Origin: Acidobacteriota bacterium
GTDB taxonomy: Bacteria; Acidobacteriota; Vicinamibacteria; Vicinamibacterales; UBA8438
Reading direction: 5' to 3'
Assembly (NCBI GenBank): GCA_011523485.1
Contig: WTGR01000407.1
Span: 1-19,977, forward strand
DNA length: 19,977 nt
In this document: one piece after another, positions 1 through 9,783 of the stretch
Position numbering within the stretch: position 1 is the first letter of the stretch
Layout of the letters: every line of letters begins with the position of its first letter
Translations under genes and position numbers: made by a program
Notes under the pieces: generated by a model
Seen by the model: only the letters and a program-made list of their open reading frames with translations
The model's database searches: none
What the model was told of the DNA's origin: nothing

Positions 1-391
1 CGACCTGCGCCATCGCGTCCAGGGGATTGGTGACCGGCATGATGATGCAGTCCGGCGAGTGCGCCATCACCTGCTCGGTCACGCTCGAGACGATCGCGCA
101 GTTCTTCGTCAGCAGATCGTCGCGGCTCATGCCCGGCTTGCGCGCGAGCCCCGCCGTGATCACCACGACGTCCGACCCGGCCGTGTCCGCGTAGTCGCTC
201 GTGCCGAGCACCCGCGCGTCCGACCCCTCCACCGGGCACGCCTCGAGCATGTCGAGCCCCTTGCCCTGCGCCACCCCCTGCATCTGCGGGATATCGAGGA
301 TGACCACGTCGGCGAGCTCCTTGTCCGCGATGCTGCGCGCCGCGGTGGCCCCGACGTTGCCCGCTCCAATCACCGAAACCTTGCGATTCAT
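1..391 (-). CDS. mdh: Malate dehydrogenase, N-terminal part (cut by window edge)
   Basis: The gene starts at the ATG at 391 on the minus strand and runs off the left edge, so about 130 N-terminal codons are visible. It encodes the LDH-like type of NAD-dependent malate dehydrogenase, which interconverts malate and oxaloacetate in the cytosolic TCA cycle. Visible landmarks are the Rossmann dinucleotide motif GAGNVGAT near residue 9, the acidic residue after the second strand (VILDI, expected for NAD rather than NADP), the substrate-loop arginines in ARKPGMSR, and the TNPLDAM segment. A purine-rich GGAGCAGGAGC lies just before the ATG and supports this start. It follows icd by 21 bases on the same strand, so the two TCA genes are probably co-transcribed. 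LDH-type MDH and lactate dehydrogenase are related; the neighbour and motifs favour MDH. Confidence 0.93.
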   Translation of the reverse strand, partial: MNRKVSVIGAGNVGATAARSIADKELADVVILDIPQMQGVAQGKGLDMLEACPVEGSDARVLGTSDYADTAGSDVVVITAGLARKPGMSRDDLLTKNCAIVSSVTEQVMAHSPDCIIMPVTNPLDAMAQV

Positions 392-412
392 GCTGCTCCT
401 GCTCCAACTCTG

Positions 413-1639
413 CTACATGTTCGCGATGACGGCGTCCGCGAACTCCGACGTCTTCAGCTTCGTCGCGCCCTCCATGAGGCGCTCGAGATCGTACGTCACG
501 GTCTTCTGCTGGATGGTGCGCTCGATGCCGTCCTCGATGCTCGCGGCGACGTCGCGCCACCCCATGTAGCGGAACATCATCGCGCCCGACAGGATGACCG
601 AGCTCGGGTTGATCACGTCCTTGTCGGCGTACTTCGGCGCGGTGCCGTGGGTCGCCTCGAAGAACCCGACATCGTCGCCGATGTTGGCCCCCGGGGCGAG
701 CCCGAGACCGCCGACCTGCGCCGCGCAGGCGTCCGACAGGTAGTCGCCGTTGAGATTCGTCGTCGCGATGACGTCGTAGTCGGCCGTCCGCGTCAGGATC
801 TGCTGCAGCATGCTGTCGGCGATGCGGTCCTTCATCACGATCCGACCGTCCGGATCGCCGTCCCATTCGCCGATGGTGCGGTCGCCGAACTCTTCCTTCG
901 CCAGCTCGTAGCCCCAGTCGCGGAACGCTCCCTCGGTGAACTTCATGATGTTCCCCTTGTGGACGAGCGTCACGCTCTTGCGGTCGTTGTCGATCGCATG
1001 CCGGATCGCCATGCGCACCAGGCGCTTGCTGCCGGTGATGGAGATCGGCTTTATCCCGATCCCCGAGTCGCGGCGGATCCGCTTGCCGAAAGTCGTCGAC
1101 AGGTAGTCGAGGAGCTGCTCCACCTGCGGCGACCCCTGCTCCCACTCGATGCCGGCGTAGACGTCCTCCGTGTTCTCACGGAAGATGACGACGTCCATCT
1201 GGTCGGGACGACGCACCGGCGACGGGGTGCCGGCGAAGTACCGCACGGGGCGCACGCAGGCGTACAGATCGAGCAACTGCCGCAACGATACGTTCAGGCT
1301 GCGAATGCCGCCGCCGACGGGAGTGGTCAGCGGGCCCTTGATCGCGACCCTGTACGCCCTGGCCGCTTCGAGCGTGTCGGTCGGGAGCCACTCCCCGACC
1401 CGTTCCTGGGCCTTCTCGCCGGCCAGGACCTCGAACCAGACGACGCGCTTGCGTTCGCCGAAAGTCCTCTTCACCGCGGCGTCGAAGACCCGCACCGACG
1501 CGCGCCAGATGTCGCGGCCGATGCCGTCGCCCTCGATGAAGGGAATGATGGGATCGTCGGGCACCGCCAACGAACCGTCCGGCTGGCGGGTGATCGCGGT
1601 GCCTGTGGTGGGTGCAACGAGATTCTTGAATTCCGGCAT
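413..1639 (-). CDS. icd: NADP-dependent isocitrate dehydrogenase
   Basis: This encodes 408 residues and aligns from memory over its whole length with E. coli Icd (416 residues). The enzyme oxidatively decarboxylates isocitrate to 2-oxoglutarate in the TCA cycle. Visible motifs are IEGDGIG near residue 35, the substrate-binding stretch [13 protein letters not shown] with Ser114 (equivalent to E. coli Ser113, the site phosphorylated by AceK), [35 protein letters not shown], and [12 protein letters not shown]. The Lys-Tyr pair after TAP corresponds to residues that select NADP in E. coli. The frame stays open to a further upstream ATG at 1672, but the ATG at 1639 gives [10 protein letters not shown], which matches the family N-terminus. 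The conserved serine means kinase control is possible, but no aceK is visible here. It is the first gene of a likely icd-mdh unit. Confidence 0.96.
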   Translation of the reverse strand: MPEFKNLVAPTTGTAITRQPDGSLAVPDDPIIPFIEGDGIGRDIWRASVRVFDAAVKRTFGERKRVVWFEVLAGEKAQERVGEWLPTDTLEAARAYRVAIKGPLTTPVGGGIRSLNVSLRQLLDLYACVRPVRYFAGTPSPVRRPDQMDVVIFRENTEDVYAGIEWEQGSPQVEQLLDYLSTTFGKRIRRDSGIGIKPISITGSKRLVRMAIRHAIDNDRKSVTLVHKGNIMKFTEGAFRDWGYELAKEEFGDRTIGEWDGDPDGRIVMKDRIADSMLQQILTRTADYDVIATTNLNGDYLSDACAAQVGGLGLAPGANIGDDVGFFEATHGTAPKYADKDVINPSSVILSGAMMFRYMGWRDVAASIEDGIERTIQQKTVTYDLERLMEGATKLKTSEFADAVIANM

Positions 1640-1928
1640 GGTGCGCAGTCTCGCCCGCTGGCCACGGGACACGCCCGTGCAGGGATGGGCCGGGCCCTTG
1701 GGTCGTCCCCCTGCGGCCCGTTACAGAATCGTCAACAGAAACCGTGGAATACCTTGTGGAAGAATCCGTCATCGGGCGAGGACGACCGGCGTCTTCCGGT
1801 CCGTTCCAGCGACTTGCACCATCCTGGTGCTCAGGCCCTCGCCCGTGGCGCTCATCGAGCGCCGCTCTCGGGTGGGCATTATACTGTACGACTCTGCCGC
1901 ACGTTCGGTCCCAGCCTCTCCAGAACTC
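1640..1928. other. Intergenic region between divergent icd and serA
   Basis: This 289-base region carries no convincing gene; the open frames crossing it reflect only the scarcity of stop codons in GC-rich DNA. It must hold the promoters of both flanking genes. It contains two adjacent perfect inverted repeats: 1784-1789 with 1796-1801 (GACCGG/CCGGTC, 6-base loop) and 1816-1821 with 1825-1830 (GCACCA/TGGTGC, 3-base loop). A good -10 hexamer TATACT lies at 1880-1885. No clear icd promoter was found on the minus strand: a TTGACG at 1730-1735 has no well-placed -10 partner. Confidence 0.6.
1880..1885 (+). promoter_or_regulatory. Putative -10 box for serA
   Basis: TATACT differs from the sigma-70 consensus TATAAT at one position and stands out in very GC-rich DNA. 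It would give a leader of roughly 37 bases before the serA ATG at 1929. No convincing -35 element is found 16-19 bases upstream, so the call rests on the -10 alone. Confidence 0.4.
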
Positions 1929-3530
1929 ATGAAGATCGTGATTCCCGACCCGCTGCCCGCGGCTGCCGTCTCCCTGCTCGAAGCCGAGGGATGGACCGTC
2001 GACACCCGCACCGGCCGTTCCGCCGAGGAGTTGCGCGCCGATCTGTCGGACGCCGACGCCCTCATCATACGCAGCGCCACGACGGTCACGGCCGAGCTGA
2101 TCGCTGCCGCGCCGCGCCTCCGGGTCGTCGCGCGCGCCGGCGCCGGCGTCGACAACGTGGACATCGAGGCGGCCAGCGACCGCGGCATCCTCGTGCTGAA
2201 CGCGCCCGGCGCGAACAGCGTCAGCGTCGCCGAGCACGTGTTCGCACTCATGCTCTCGTCGGCGCGGTCGGTCGCGCTGGCCGACGCACAGATGAAGGCG
2301 GGCCGCTGGTGCAAGAAGAGCCTGCGGGGCGCCGAGCTGCGGGGCAAGACGCTCGGCGTCGTGGGACTCGGCCGCATCGGGCGCGAGGTCGTCCGGCGGG
2401 CGCTCGCGTTCGACATGGTGGTCGTCGCCCACGATCCGTTCATCGCTTCCCAGATGGCCGACGACCTCGGCATCGAGCTGATCGCGCTCGAGGCCCTGGC
2501 GGAGCGGGCGGACTTCATCACCCTCCATCTGCCGTCGACCGACTCCACGCGGGGGCTGCTGAATCGCGCGCTGCTGGCGCGCTGCGGTCCCGGAACCCGC
2601 ATCATCAACACCGCGCGGGGAGACCTGCTGGACGAAGCGGCCCTGGTCGAGGCGATCTCGGAGGGACGCATCGCCGGCGCGGGACTCGACGTCTTCCGGC
2701 AGGAGCCGCCCGCCGACACGACCTTGACCGGGATGCCGCAGGTAGTCGCGACGCCGCACATCGCCGGGGCTACGGCCGAGGCCCAGCAACTCGTGGGTCT
2801 CGCGGCGGCCACCGGCATTCGCGAATACCTCCAGACGGGCTTCGCCCGCAACGCCGTGAACTATCCCTCCATCGCCCCCGACGAGCTGCGGGGCCTGCGC
2901 CCGTACCTGGTTCTCGCCGAGCGTCTGGGCAGCCTCCTCGCCCAGCTCGCGCACGGCCGCATAGCCGGCGTGGGTCTTCGCTACTACGGACAGCTCGCCG
3001 ATCAGCCGCACGAGATGCTCGTCAGCGCGACCCTGGTCGGCCTCCTCGGACAGGTGTTGTCACAGGAAGTCACGCTCGTGAACGCCCGCGCGGCAGCCGA
3101 GCAGCGGGGTCTCGAAATCGTCGAGTCGCGCAGCTCGCGGCCGAGGAACTTCACCAGCCTCGTGTCGCTGAAGCTGCACACCAGCGACGGCGAGCTGTGG
3201 GCGGAGGGGGCCCTGTTCGAGCCGGAGCAACCACGCCTGGTACGACTCGACGGCGTCGAGGTGGAGGCGCCGCTCGAGGGCACCCTGATCGTCATCCGCA
3301 ACCGCGACCAGCCGGGGGTAATCGGCGAGGTCGGCTCGATCCTCGGCCGCCACGGAATCAACATCGCGACGTTCGCACTCGGACGCGGGGCGGGCGGTGC
3401 GATCGGCGTGGTGCGGGTCGGGCCGGACGGCCGGGAGGGAACGCCGGCCGAACCGGAGGTGCCCGGCGAGGTCCTCGATGAGATCCGGGGAATCGCGGCC
3501 GTGGACGCAGCCGGCCTGATCCGGCTCTGA
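1929..3530 (+). CDS. serA: D-3-phosphoglycerate dehydrogenase, long form with ACT domain
   Basis: This 533-residue protein catalyses the first step of phosphorylated serine biosynthesis, oxidising 3-phosphoglycerate to 3-phosphohydroxypyruvate with NAD. The order is substrate domain part 1, NAD-binding domain with GLGRIGRE near residues 146-153, return to the substrate domain, an intervening domain at about 315-440, and a C-terminal ACT domain from about 450 (LIVIRNRDQPGVIGEVGS). Catalytic residues expected for the family are present: Arg230 in NTARG, Glu259 in DVFRQEPP and His277 in TPHIAGAT. The length matches the long type of the enzyme, about 525-530 residues, rather than the 410-residue E. 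coli form. The ACT domain suggests allosteric control, commonly by serine, but that is inferred. The ATG at 1929 begins MKIVIPDPLP, a typical N-terminus, although no Shine-Dalgarno sequence precedes it. It stands alone on its strand. Confidence 0.95.
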   Translation: MKIVIPDPLPAAAVSLLEAEGWTVDTRTGRSAEELRADLSDADALIIRSATTVTAELIAAAPRLRVVARAGAGVDNVDIEAASDRGILVLNAPGANSVSVAEHVFALMLSSARSVALADAQMKAGRWCKKSLRGAELRGKTLGVVGLGRIGREVVRRALAFDMVVVAHDPFIASQMADDLGIELIALEALAERADFITLHLPSTDSTRGLLNRALLARCGPGTRIINTARGDLLDEAALVEAISEGRIAGAGLDVFRQEPPADTTLTGMPQVVATPHIAGATAEAQQLVGLAAATGIREYLQTGFARNAVNYPSIAPDELRGLRPYLVLAERLGSLLAQLAHGRIAGVGLRYYGQLADQPHEMLVSATLVGLLGQVLSQEVTLVNARAAAEQRGLEIVESRSSRPRNFTSLVSLKLHTSDGELWAEGALFEPEQPRLVRLDGVEVEAPLEGTLIVIRNRDQPGVIGEVGSILGRHGINIATFALGRGAGGAIGVVRVGPDGREGTPAEPEVPGEVLDEIRGIAAVDAAGLIRL

Positions 3531-3546
3531 CCCGTTGCGCCACGGG
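3531..3546. terminator. Small hairpin between convergent serA and the PilP/GspC-like gene
   Basis: CCCGT at 3531-3535 pairs with ACGGG at 3542-3546 around a 6-base loop. It begins directly after the serA stop codon and ends just before the stop codon of the opposing gene. The stem is only 5 bp and no T-run follows on either strand, so terminator function is uncertain. Confidence 0.2.
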
Positions 3547-3547
3547 G

Positions 3548-4108
3548 CTACGGCAGGTCCAGTCGATGCCGCCCTCCCGTCCGGTCGACGAGGGTCACGC
3601 TCGCCGCCTCGACGGCATCGACCAGGTACCCGCCGGGAACCCGGTCTCCCGGGCCCACCAGCAGCACCTCCCCGTTCGGAGCGGTCAGTATCCCCGTCCG
3701 CTCCGCGCCGTCTTCCGCATCCGTGCTCGCGATTCCGATGAGCGCGAAGGACGGACCGACCGCCCGCGGGGCCCGTGAGACGGTCCGCCGCACGCGCTCG
3801 GCATCTGCAGCGGGGTCGGCCGAGCGAGGCCGCGCCGGTGGCGGGAGGGCGAGCGAGAACGGGTTTCGAGCACCCTCCCGCACCCCCGGCGCATCCGCCA
3901 GCCGCCGGCGCAGGCGCTCGATGTCGGCGAGCGGATCCGCCGCCGCCCGGGAAGACGGTTCCTCCTCCGGCGCGGCCAGAGGCACGCGCGGCGCAGGCGC
4001 CGGAGCCGGGACGTCCGCGCGCGGCGCCAACGTCCCGGCCGCCAACCATGCCGCCAGCAGACCGCCGCCGCCGCCGACCAGCGCGATACGCAACGGAGAG
4101 ATGGACAT
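3548..4108 (-). CDS. Small membrane-anchored protein with PilP/GspC-like C-terminal domain
   Basis: The 186-residue protein has a single N-terminal hydrophobic segment (about residues 7-28), a proline- and alanine-rich linker (about 31-60), the tetrad RNPF at 81-84, and a compact beta-rich C-terminus (about 119-186) containing FALIGIA, the hydrophobic EVLLVGPGD and a final HRLDLP. A membrane anchor, Pro-rich linker, an NPF-like motif and a small beta domain recall the pilus protein PilP and the HR domain of GspC, which link the inner membrane to a secretin. This is resemblance judged by eye, so the family call is tentative. It is transcribed divergently from kdsB and convergently with serA, 17 bases from the serA stop, and no other pilus or secretion gene is adjacent. 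The start chosen is the ATG at 4108 (MSISPLRIAL); the frame is open further upstream, but there it would run antisense through kdsB. The ribosome site is weak. Confidence 0.6.
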   Translation of the reverse strand: MSISPLRIALVGGGGGLLAAWLAAGTLAPRADVPAPAPAPRVPLAAPEEEPSSRAAADPLADIERLRRRLADAPGVREGARNPFSLALPPPARPRSADPAADAERVRRTVSRAPRAVGPSFALIGIASTDAEDGAERTGILTAPNGEVLLVGPGDRVPGGYLVDAVEAASVTLVDRTGGRHRLDLP

Positions 4109-4177
4109 CGTGTCGTCCGGCGTCCCCCTGCGCCCGGAGCCGGCGAGCGGGCCCCGGTGCACGGATCGCCGGCCGGC

Positions 4178-6635
<2,458 letters not shown>

Positions 6636-6674
6636 CCCGCCGGCGCGCGCCGCGGTCGCCGCCGGCGCGACCTC

Positions 6675-6680
6675 TATAAT
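6675..6680 (+). promoter_or_regulatory. Consensus -10 box (TATAAT) immediately before kdsA
   Basis: A perfect TATAAT lies in the 51-base gap between pyrG and kdsA, 6 bases before the kdsA GTG at 6687. The usual distance from a -10 box to the start of transcription would put the first base of the RNA at or beside that GTG, giving a leaderless mRNA. No Shine-Dalgarno sequence and no good -35 element are present. It would let kdsA and downstream genes be transcribed independently of kdsB-pyrG. Confidence 0.5.
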
Positions 6681-6686
6681 CAGCGG

Positions 6687-7529
6687 GTGCGAACGGTTTC
6701 GGTCGGCGGCGTGCGTTTCGGCGCGGAGCACCCGCTGGCGCTGATCGCCGGGCCTTGCGTCATCGAGAGCGCCGCGCACGCCACGGAGATGGCCGAAGCA
6801 ATCGAGGAAGCCTCCGCACGCGTCGAATTGCCCTACGTGTTCAAGGCCTCGTTCGACAAGGCGAACCGGACTTCACTGACGTCGTTCCGGGGCCCGGGAC
6901 TGGCGCGCGGCCTCGACGTGCTGGCGGCGATCAAGCGGCGCCTCGGCTGTCCCGTCCTGACCGACATCCACGAGCCGGCGCAGGCCGCGCCGGTGGCCGA
7001 AGTCGCCGACGTGCTGCAAATCCCGGCGTTCCTGTGCCGGCAGACGGATCTGATCGTCGCGGCCGCCGCCACCGGGCGTGCGGTCAATCTGAAGAAGGGA
7101 CAGTTCCTCGCCCCCTTCGACATGCGGCATGCCATCGCCAAGGCCACCGCGGGAGGCAACCACCAGGTGCTGGTCACCGAACGAGGCACCGCGTTCGGTT
7201 ACCACAACCTCGTCGTCGACATGCGCTCCTTCCCGCAGTTGCGCTCACTGCACTACCCGGTCGTCTACGACGTCACGCACAGCCTGCAGCTTCCCGGCGG
7301 AGGCGACGGCGTGACCGCCGGGCAGGCCGAATTCATCGAGCCGCTCGCCGCCGCCGGCGTGGCGGCCGGAGTCGACGGGCTCTTCTTCGAGGTGCACGAT
7401 CGGCCCGCCGCCGCCCGGAGCGACGGCCAGAACGCGCTGCCGCTCGCGCGGCTCGAGCCGCTGCTGCGACGGCTCGTCGCAATCCGGCGCGCAGCCCACC
7501 CGTCGACCATCGCAACGGAGGCGGAGTAG
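6687..7529 (+). CDS. kdsA: 3-deoxy-8-phosphooctulonate synthase (Kdo-8-phosphate synthase), metal-type
   Basis: KdsA condenses phosphoenolpyruvate with arabinose-5-phosphate to form Kdo-8-phosphate. The 280-residue TIM-barrel protein carries AGPCVIES, KASFDKANRTS, LTDIHEP, QIPAFLCRQTDL, NLKKGQFLAP, TERGTAFGYHNLVVDMR, YDVTHSLQLPGG and GLFFEVH. Cys24 sits where the metal-dependent class (for example Aquifex) has a metal-binding Cys and E. coli has Asn. His198, Glu235 and Asp246 fit the other three ligands, so this is predicted to be a metalloenzyme. The start is GTG 6687: no ATG lies upstream in frame, and it gives the expected N-terminus. There is no Shine-Dalgarno sequence, but TATAAT lies 6 bases upstream. 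It directly abuts kpsF, whose product makes its sugar substrate. Confidence 0.96.
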   Translation: MRTVSVGGVRFGAEHPLALIAGPCVIESAAHATEMAEAIEEASARVELPYVFKASFDKANRTSLTSFRGPGLARGLDVLAAIKRRLGCPVLTDIHEPAQAAPVAEVADVLQIPAFLCRQTDLIVAAAATGRAVNLKKGQFLAPFDMRHAIAKATAGGNHQVLVTERGTAFGYHNLVVDMRSFPQLRSLHYPVVYDVTHSLQLPGGGDGVTAGQAEFIEPLAAAGVAAGVDGLFFEVHDRPAAARSDGQNALPLARLEPLLRRLVAIRRAAHPSTIATEAE

Positions 7530-8537
7530 GTGACAGCCGCTCCGCGGGCGGAGGGGCGCCGGCCCGAGCGGCCGGCCGCGACCAGTCTCGATCTGGCCCG
7601 CCGCGTGCTGCGCATCGAGGCCGACGCGGTCCGATCTCTCGCGGACCGTCTCGACAGCCGCTTCGACGCCGCTCTCGCACTTCTGCTCGCCGGCACCGGG
7701 CGCGTGATCGTCACCGGCATGGGAAAGTCCGGCATCATCGCCCGCAAGCTGGCCGCGACGCTGTCGAGCACCGGCACCCCGGCCTACTTCATTCATCCCG
7801 CGGAGGCCGTCCACGGCGACCTCGGCGCCATACAACCCAGCGACATCGTGATCGGCCTCTCGCACAGCGGCGAGACCCCGGAGATCCTCCGGTTGCTCGA
7901 GACCATCCGCCGACTCGACGCGCGCCTGATCGCATTGACGGGAGCATCCGACAGCACGCTGGGCGATGCCGCCGATGTAACGCTCGACTGCGGCGTGCAC
8001 ACCGAGGCGTGCCCGTTGAACCTCGTACCGACGGCCAGCACCACTGCCGCCCTCGCGCTCGGAGATGCACTGGCCATGGCCCTGCTGGTCAGCAAGGGAT
8101 TCCGAGAGGACGACTTCGCGCACCTCCATCCCGGCGGCGAGCTCGGCAAACGGATGCTGCGCGTCGAACGGCTCATGCATACCGGGGCCGAGGTCCCGAC
8201 GGTGACGCCGCCGGCCACCGTCGAAGAGGTGGTCGCCACGATCAGCGCGGGCGGATTCGGCATGGCATGCGTCGTCGGCTCCGATGGCCGCGTCGCGGGA
8301 ATCATCACCGACGGCGATCTCCGGCGCCACCTGGCCGAGCCGACCGGCCTGGTGGGAAGGACGGCGCGCGAACTCATGACCGCGGGTCCCGTTACCATCG
8401 GCCCCCGGGCTCTGGCCGTCGAGGCTCTGAACCGGATGGAAGGGCGGCGGATCACTTCGCTCATCGTCGTCGACGACGAGCGGGGACTGCTCGGCCTGGT
8501 CCACCTCCACGACCTGTGGCGCACCGAGCTCTTCTGA
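7530..8537 (+). CDS. kpsF: D-arabinose-5-phosphate isomerase (KpsF/GutQ/KdsD family)
   Basis: The enzyme interconverts ribulose-5-phosphate and arabinose-5-phosphate, the first committed substrate for Kdo. The 335-residue protein has an N-terminal SIS sugar-isomerase domain (about 40-205) and two CBS domains (about 214-268 and 279-333). Lys66 in GMGKSG, His95 in AVHGDLG, Glu118 in GETPEI, Glu159 in HTEACP and His200 in LHPGGELGKR match residues described as catalytic in E. coli KdsD. The GTG start at 7530 abuts the kdsA stop, and a GGAGG at 7517-7521 sits 8 bases before it. CBS domains often bind nucleotides, so allosteric control is possible but not shown here. The symbol kpsF is the family name; kdsD would be equally acceptable functionally. 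Confidence 0.94.
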   Translation: MTAAPRAEGRRPERPAATSLDLARRVLRIEADAVRSLADRLDSRFDAALALLLAGTGRVIVTGMGKSGIIARKLAATLSSTGTPAYFIHPAEAVHGDLGAIQPSDIVIGLSHSGETPEILRLLETIRRLDARLIALTGASDSTLGDAADVTLDCGVHTEACPLNLVPTASTTAALALGDALAMALLVSKGFREDDFAHLHPGGELGKRMLRVERLMHTGAEVPTVTPPATVEEVVATISAGGFGMACVVGSDGRVAGIITDGDLRRHLAEPTGLVGRTARELMTAGPVTIGPRALAVEALNRMEGRRITSLIVVDDERGLLGLVHLHDLWRTELF

Positions 8538-8546
8538 CGGAGGCGG

Positions 8547-9767
8547 ATGACTGACACGCTCGTGCTGATCGCCGCGCTCGTCGCCCTGTTGATCGGTCTG
8601 GCCGTCGGCAAGGCCTGGGAACGCTACAAGCTCCAGGACGGACGCTGGATCGACCGCCGCAAGATCCGCGAGTCGCCGCACTACATCCTCGGGCTGAACT
8701 TCCTGGTGTCCAACCAGATCGACCTGGCCATCGAGGAGCTGACCCGTGCGATGGGACTCGACTCGACAGCGCTCGAGATCAATCTGATCCTGGGCAACCT
8801 CTACCGCGAGCGCGGGCAGGTCAGCAAGGCCATCCGGCTGCACCAACGGCTGCTGCAGCGCCCGAAGCTCAGCACGACGGAGCAGGCGTACGTCCAGTTG
8901 TGCCTCGGGCTCGACTACAAGCGCGGCGGCTTCGTCGACCGCGCCTTTCAGTCGTTCTCCGAGGTGGTGCGGCTCGATCCCGGCAACCAGTACGCCCTGC
9001 TGAACCTGGAGAAGATTCACGAGGAACAGCAGCAGTGGCAGGAGGCCCGAGCAATCCGACAGCGCATCACCAACATCGCGCCGGCCGGGGAGAAGCCGCG
9101 CGACCAGGCCATCCTTGCTTTTCTCGAGAACGAGCTCGGGCTCCAGTCCGTCCGCAACGGCGCGCCCGAACAGGCCATCCGGCACTTCGAGACGGCGCTC
9201 GATCTGGACAGCCGCACCGTGCCGGCGTCGCTCAATCTCGGCGACGTCTACATGATGCAGGGGCGCACCACCGAGGCGATCGCGATGTGGGAGCAGATCA
9301 GCCGCACCGCACCGGATCGGTCGTACCTCGCGTTCGATCGGCTCGAGAGAGCCTACGGACGCCTGGAGGGCCCGGAGCGTTTCGTGGACCTCTGTCGGCG
9401 CCTGATCGACGCGAACCCCCAGGACTGGCGGGCGCGCCTGACGCTCGGACAGCACTTCGCGAACCGCGGCGACCCGACCCGGGCCCTCGATCTCTTCTTC
9501 GAGTCGCTCGTGCACAATCCCCACGCGCTGGCCGTGCATCAGGCGATCTGGCGAGCGCTGACGACCCTCGATTTCGACCCCCTCCTGGTGCGCCGCTACG
9601 TCGAGCTGACGCACGATGCGGTCTTCTACCTGGACCCGCACGTCTGCATGCGCTGCCACTATCGGAGCACCGAGCTGCTGTGGCAGTGCCCGCAGTGTCA
9701 CGAATGGAACACCTTCGTGGAAGAGCGGATTGCGCCGGCCGAGGAAGCCGAGGAGGCGCCGGCCTGA
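8547..9767 (+). CDS. lapB: LapB/YciM-type membrane TPR protein with rubredoxin-like metal site
   Basis: The 406-residue protein begins with one hydrophobic helix (about residues 4-21) followed at once by a basic stretch, then a long series of TPR helices (about 45-350), and ends with a small metal-binding domain: CMRC at 367-370 and CPQC at 381-384, followed by HEWNTF. This order and length match E. coli LapB (389 residues), which regulates LPS output by steering FtsH-dependent degradation of LpxC. That mechanism is established for E. coli and only inferred here. Its place directly after three Kdo genes supports an LPS role. A strong ribosome site GGAGG at 8539-8543 precedes the ATG, and the gap from kpsF is 9 bases. 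The same 11-mer ACGGAGGCGGA occurs before both kpsF and lapB. Confidence 0.85.
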   Translation: MTDTLVLIAALVALLIGLAVGKAWERYKLQDGRWIDRRKIRESPHYILGLNFLVSNQIDLAIEELTRAMGLDSTALEINLILGNLYRERGQVSKAIRLHQRLLQRPKLSTTEQAYVQLCLGLDYKRGGFVDRAFQSFSEVVRLDPGNQYALLNLEKIHEEQQQWQEARAIRQRITNIAPAGEKPRDQAILAFLENELGLQSVRNGAPEQAIRHFETALDLDSRTVPASLNLGDVYMMQGRTTEAIAMWEQISRTAPDRSYLAFDRLERAYGRLEGPERFVDLCRRLIDANPQDWRARLTLGQHFANRGDPTRALDLFFESLVHNPHALAVHQAIWRALTTLDFDPLLVRRYVELTHDAVFYLDPHVCMRCHYRSTELLWQCPQCHEWNTFVEERIAPAEEAEEAPA

Positions 9768-9774
9768 CCGGCGC
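9756..9774 (+). other. GC hairpin over the lapB stop codon, just before coaE
   Basis: GCGCCGG at 9756-9762 and CCGGCGC at 9768-9774 form a perfect 7-bp stem with a 5-base loop containing the lapB TGA stop. No T-run follows, so it is not a standard intrinsic terminator. It ends 9 bases before the coaE ATG, which lacks a Shine-Dalgarno sequence, so it could affect coaE translation or mRNA processing. Chance is possible at this GC content. Confidence 0.3.
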
Positions 9775-9783
9775 TCCCGACCG

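Noticed and set aside
1730..1735. TTGACG on the minus strand as an icd -35 box.
   Set aside because: No acceptable -10 sequence lies 16-18 bases downstream; the nearest A/T-rich hexamer is too close.
59..3481. A 1140-residue plus-strand open frame across mdh, icd and serA.
   Set aside because: Its translation is rich in Arg, Ala and Gly with no domain, it is antisense to two clear enzymes and out of frame with serA. It is open only because GC-rich DNA has few stops.
4157..4177. Extended N-terminus of kdsB from the GTG at 4157.
   Set aside because: It adds residues absent from the family and has no ribosome site; the start at 4178 or 4193 is more plausible.
6639..6669. GCCGGCGCG repeated twice and a 12-base palindrome between pyrG and kdsA.
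   Set aside because: Short GC-only repeats are expected by chance here and show no terminator features such as a T-run; I could not tie them to a function.
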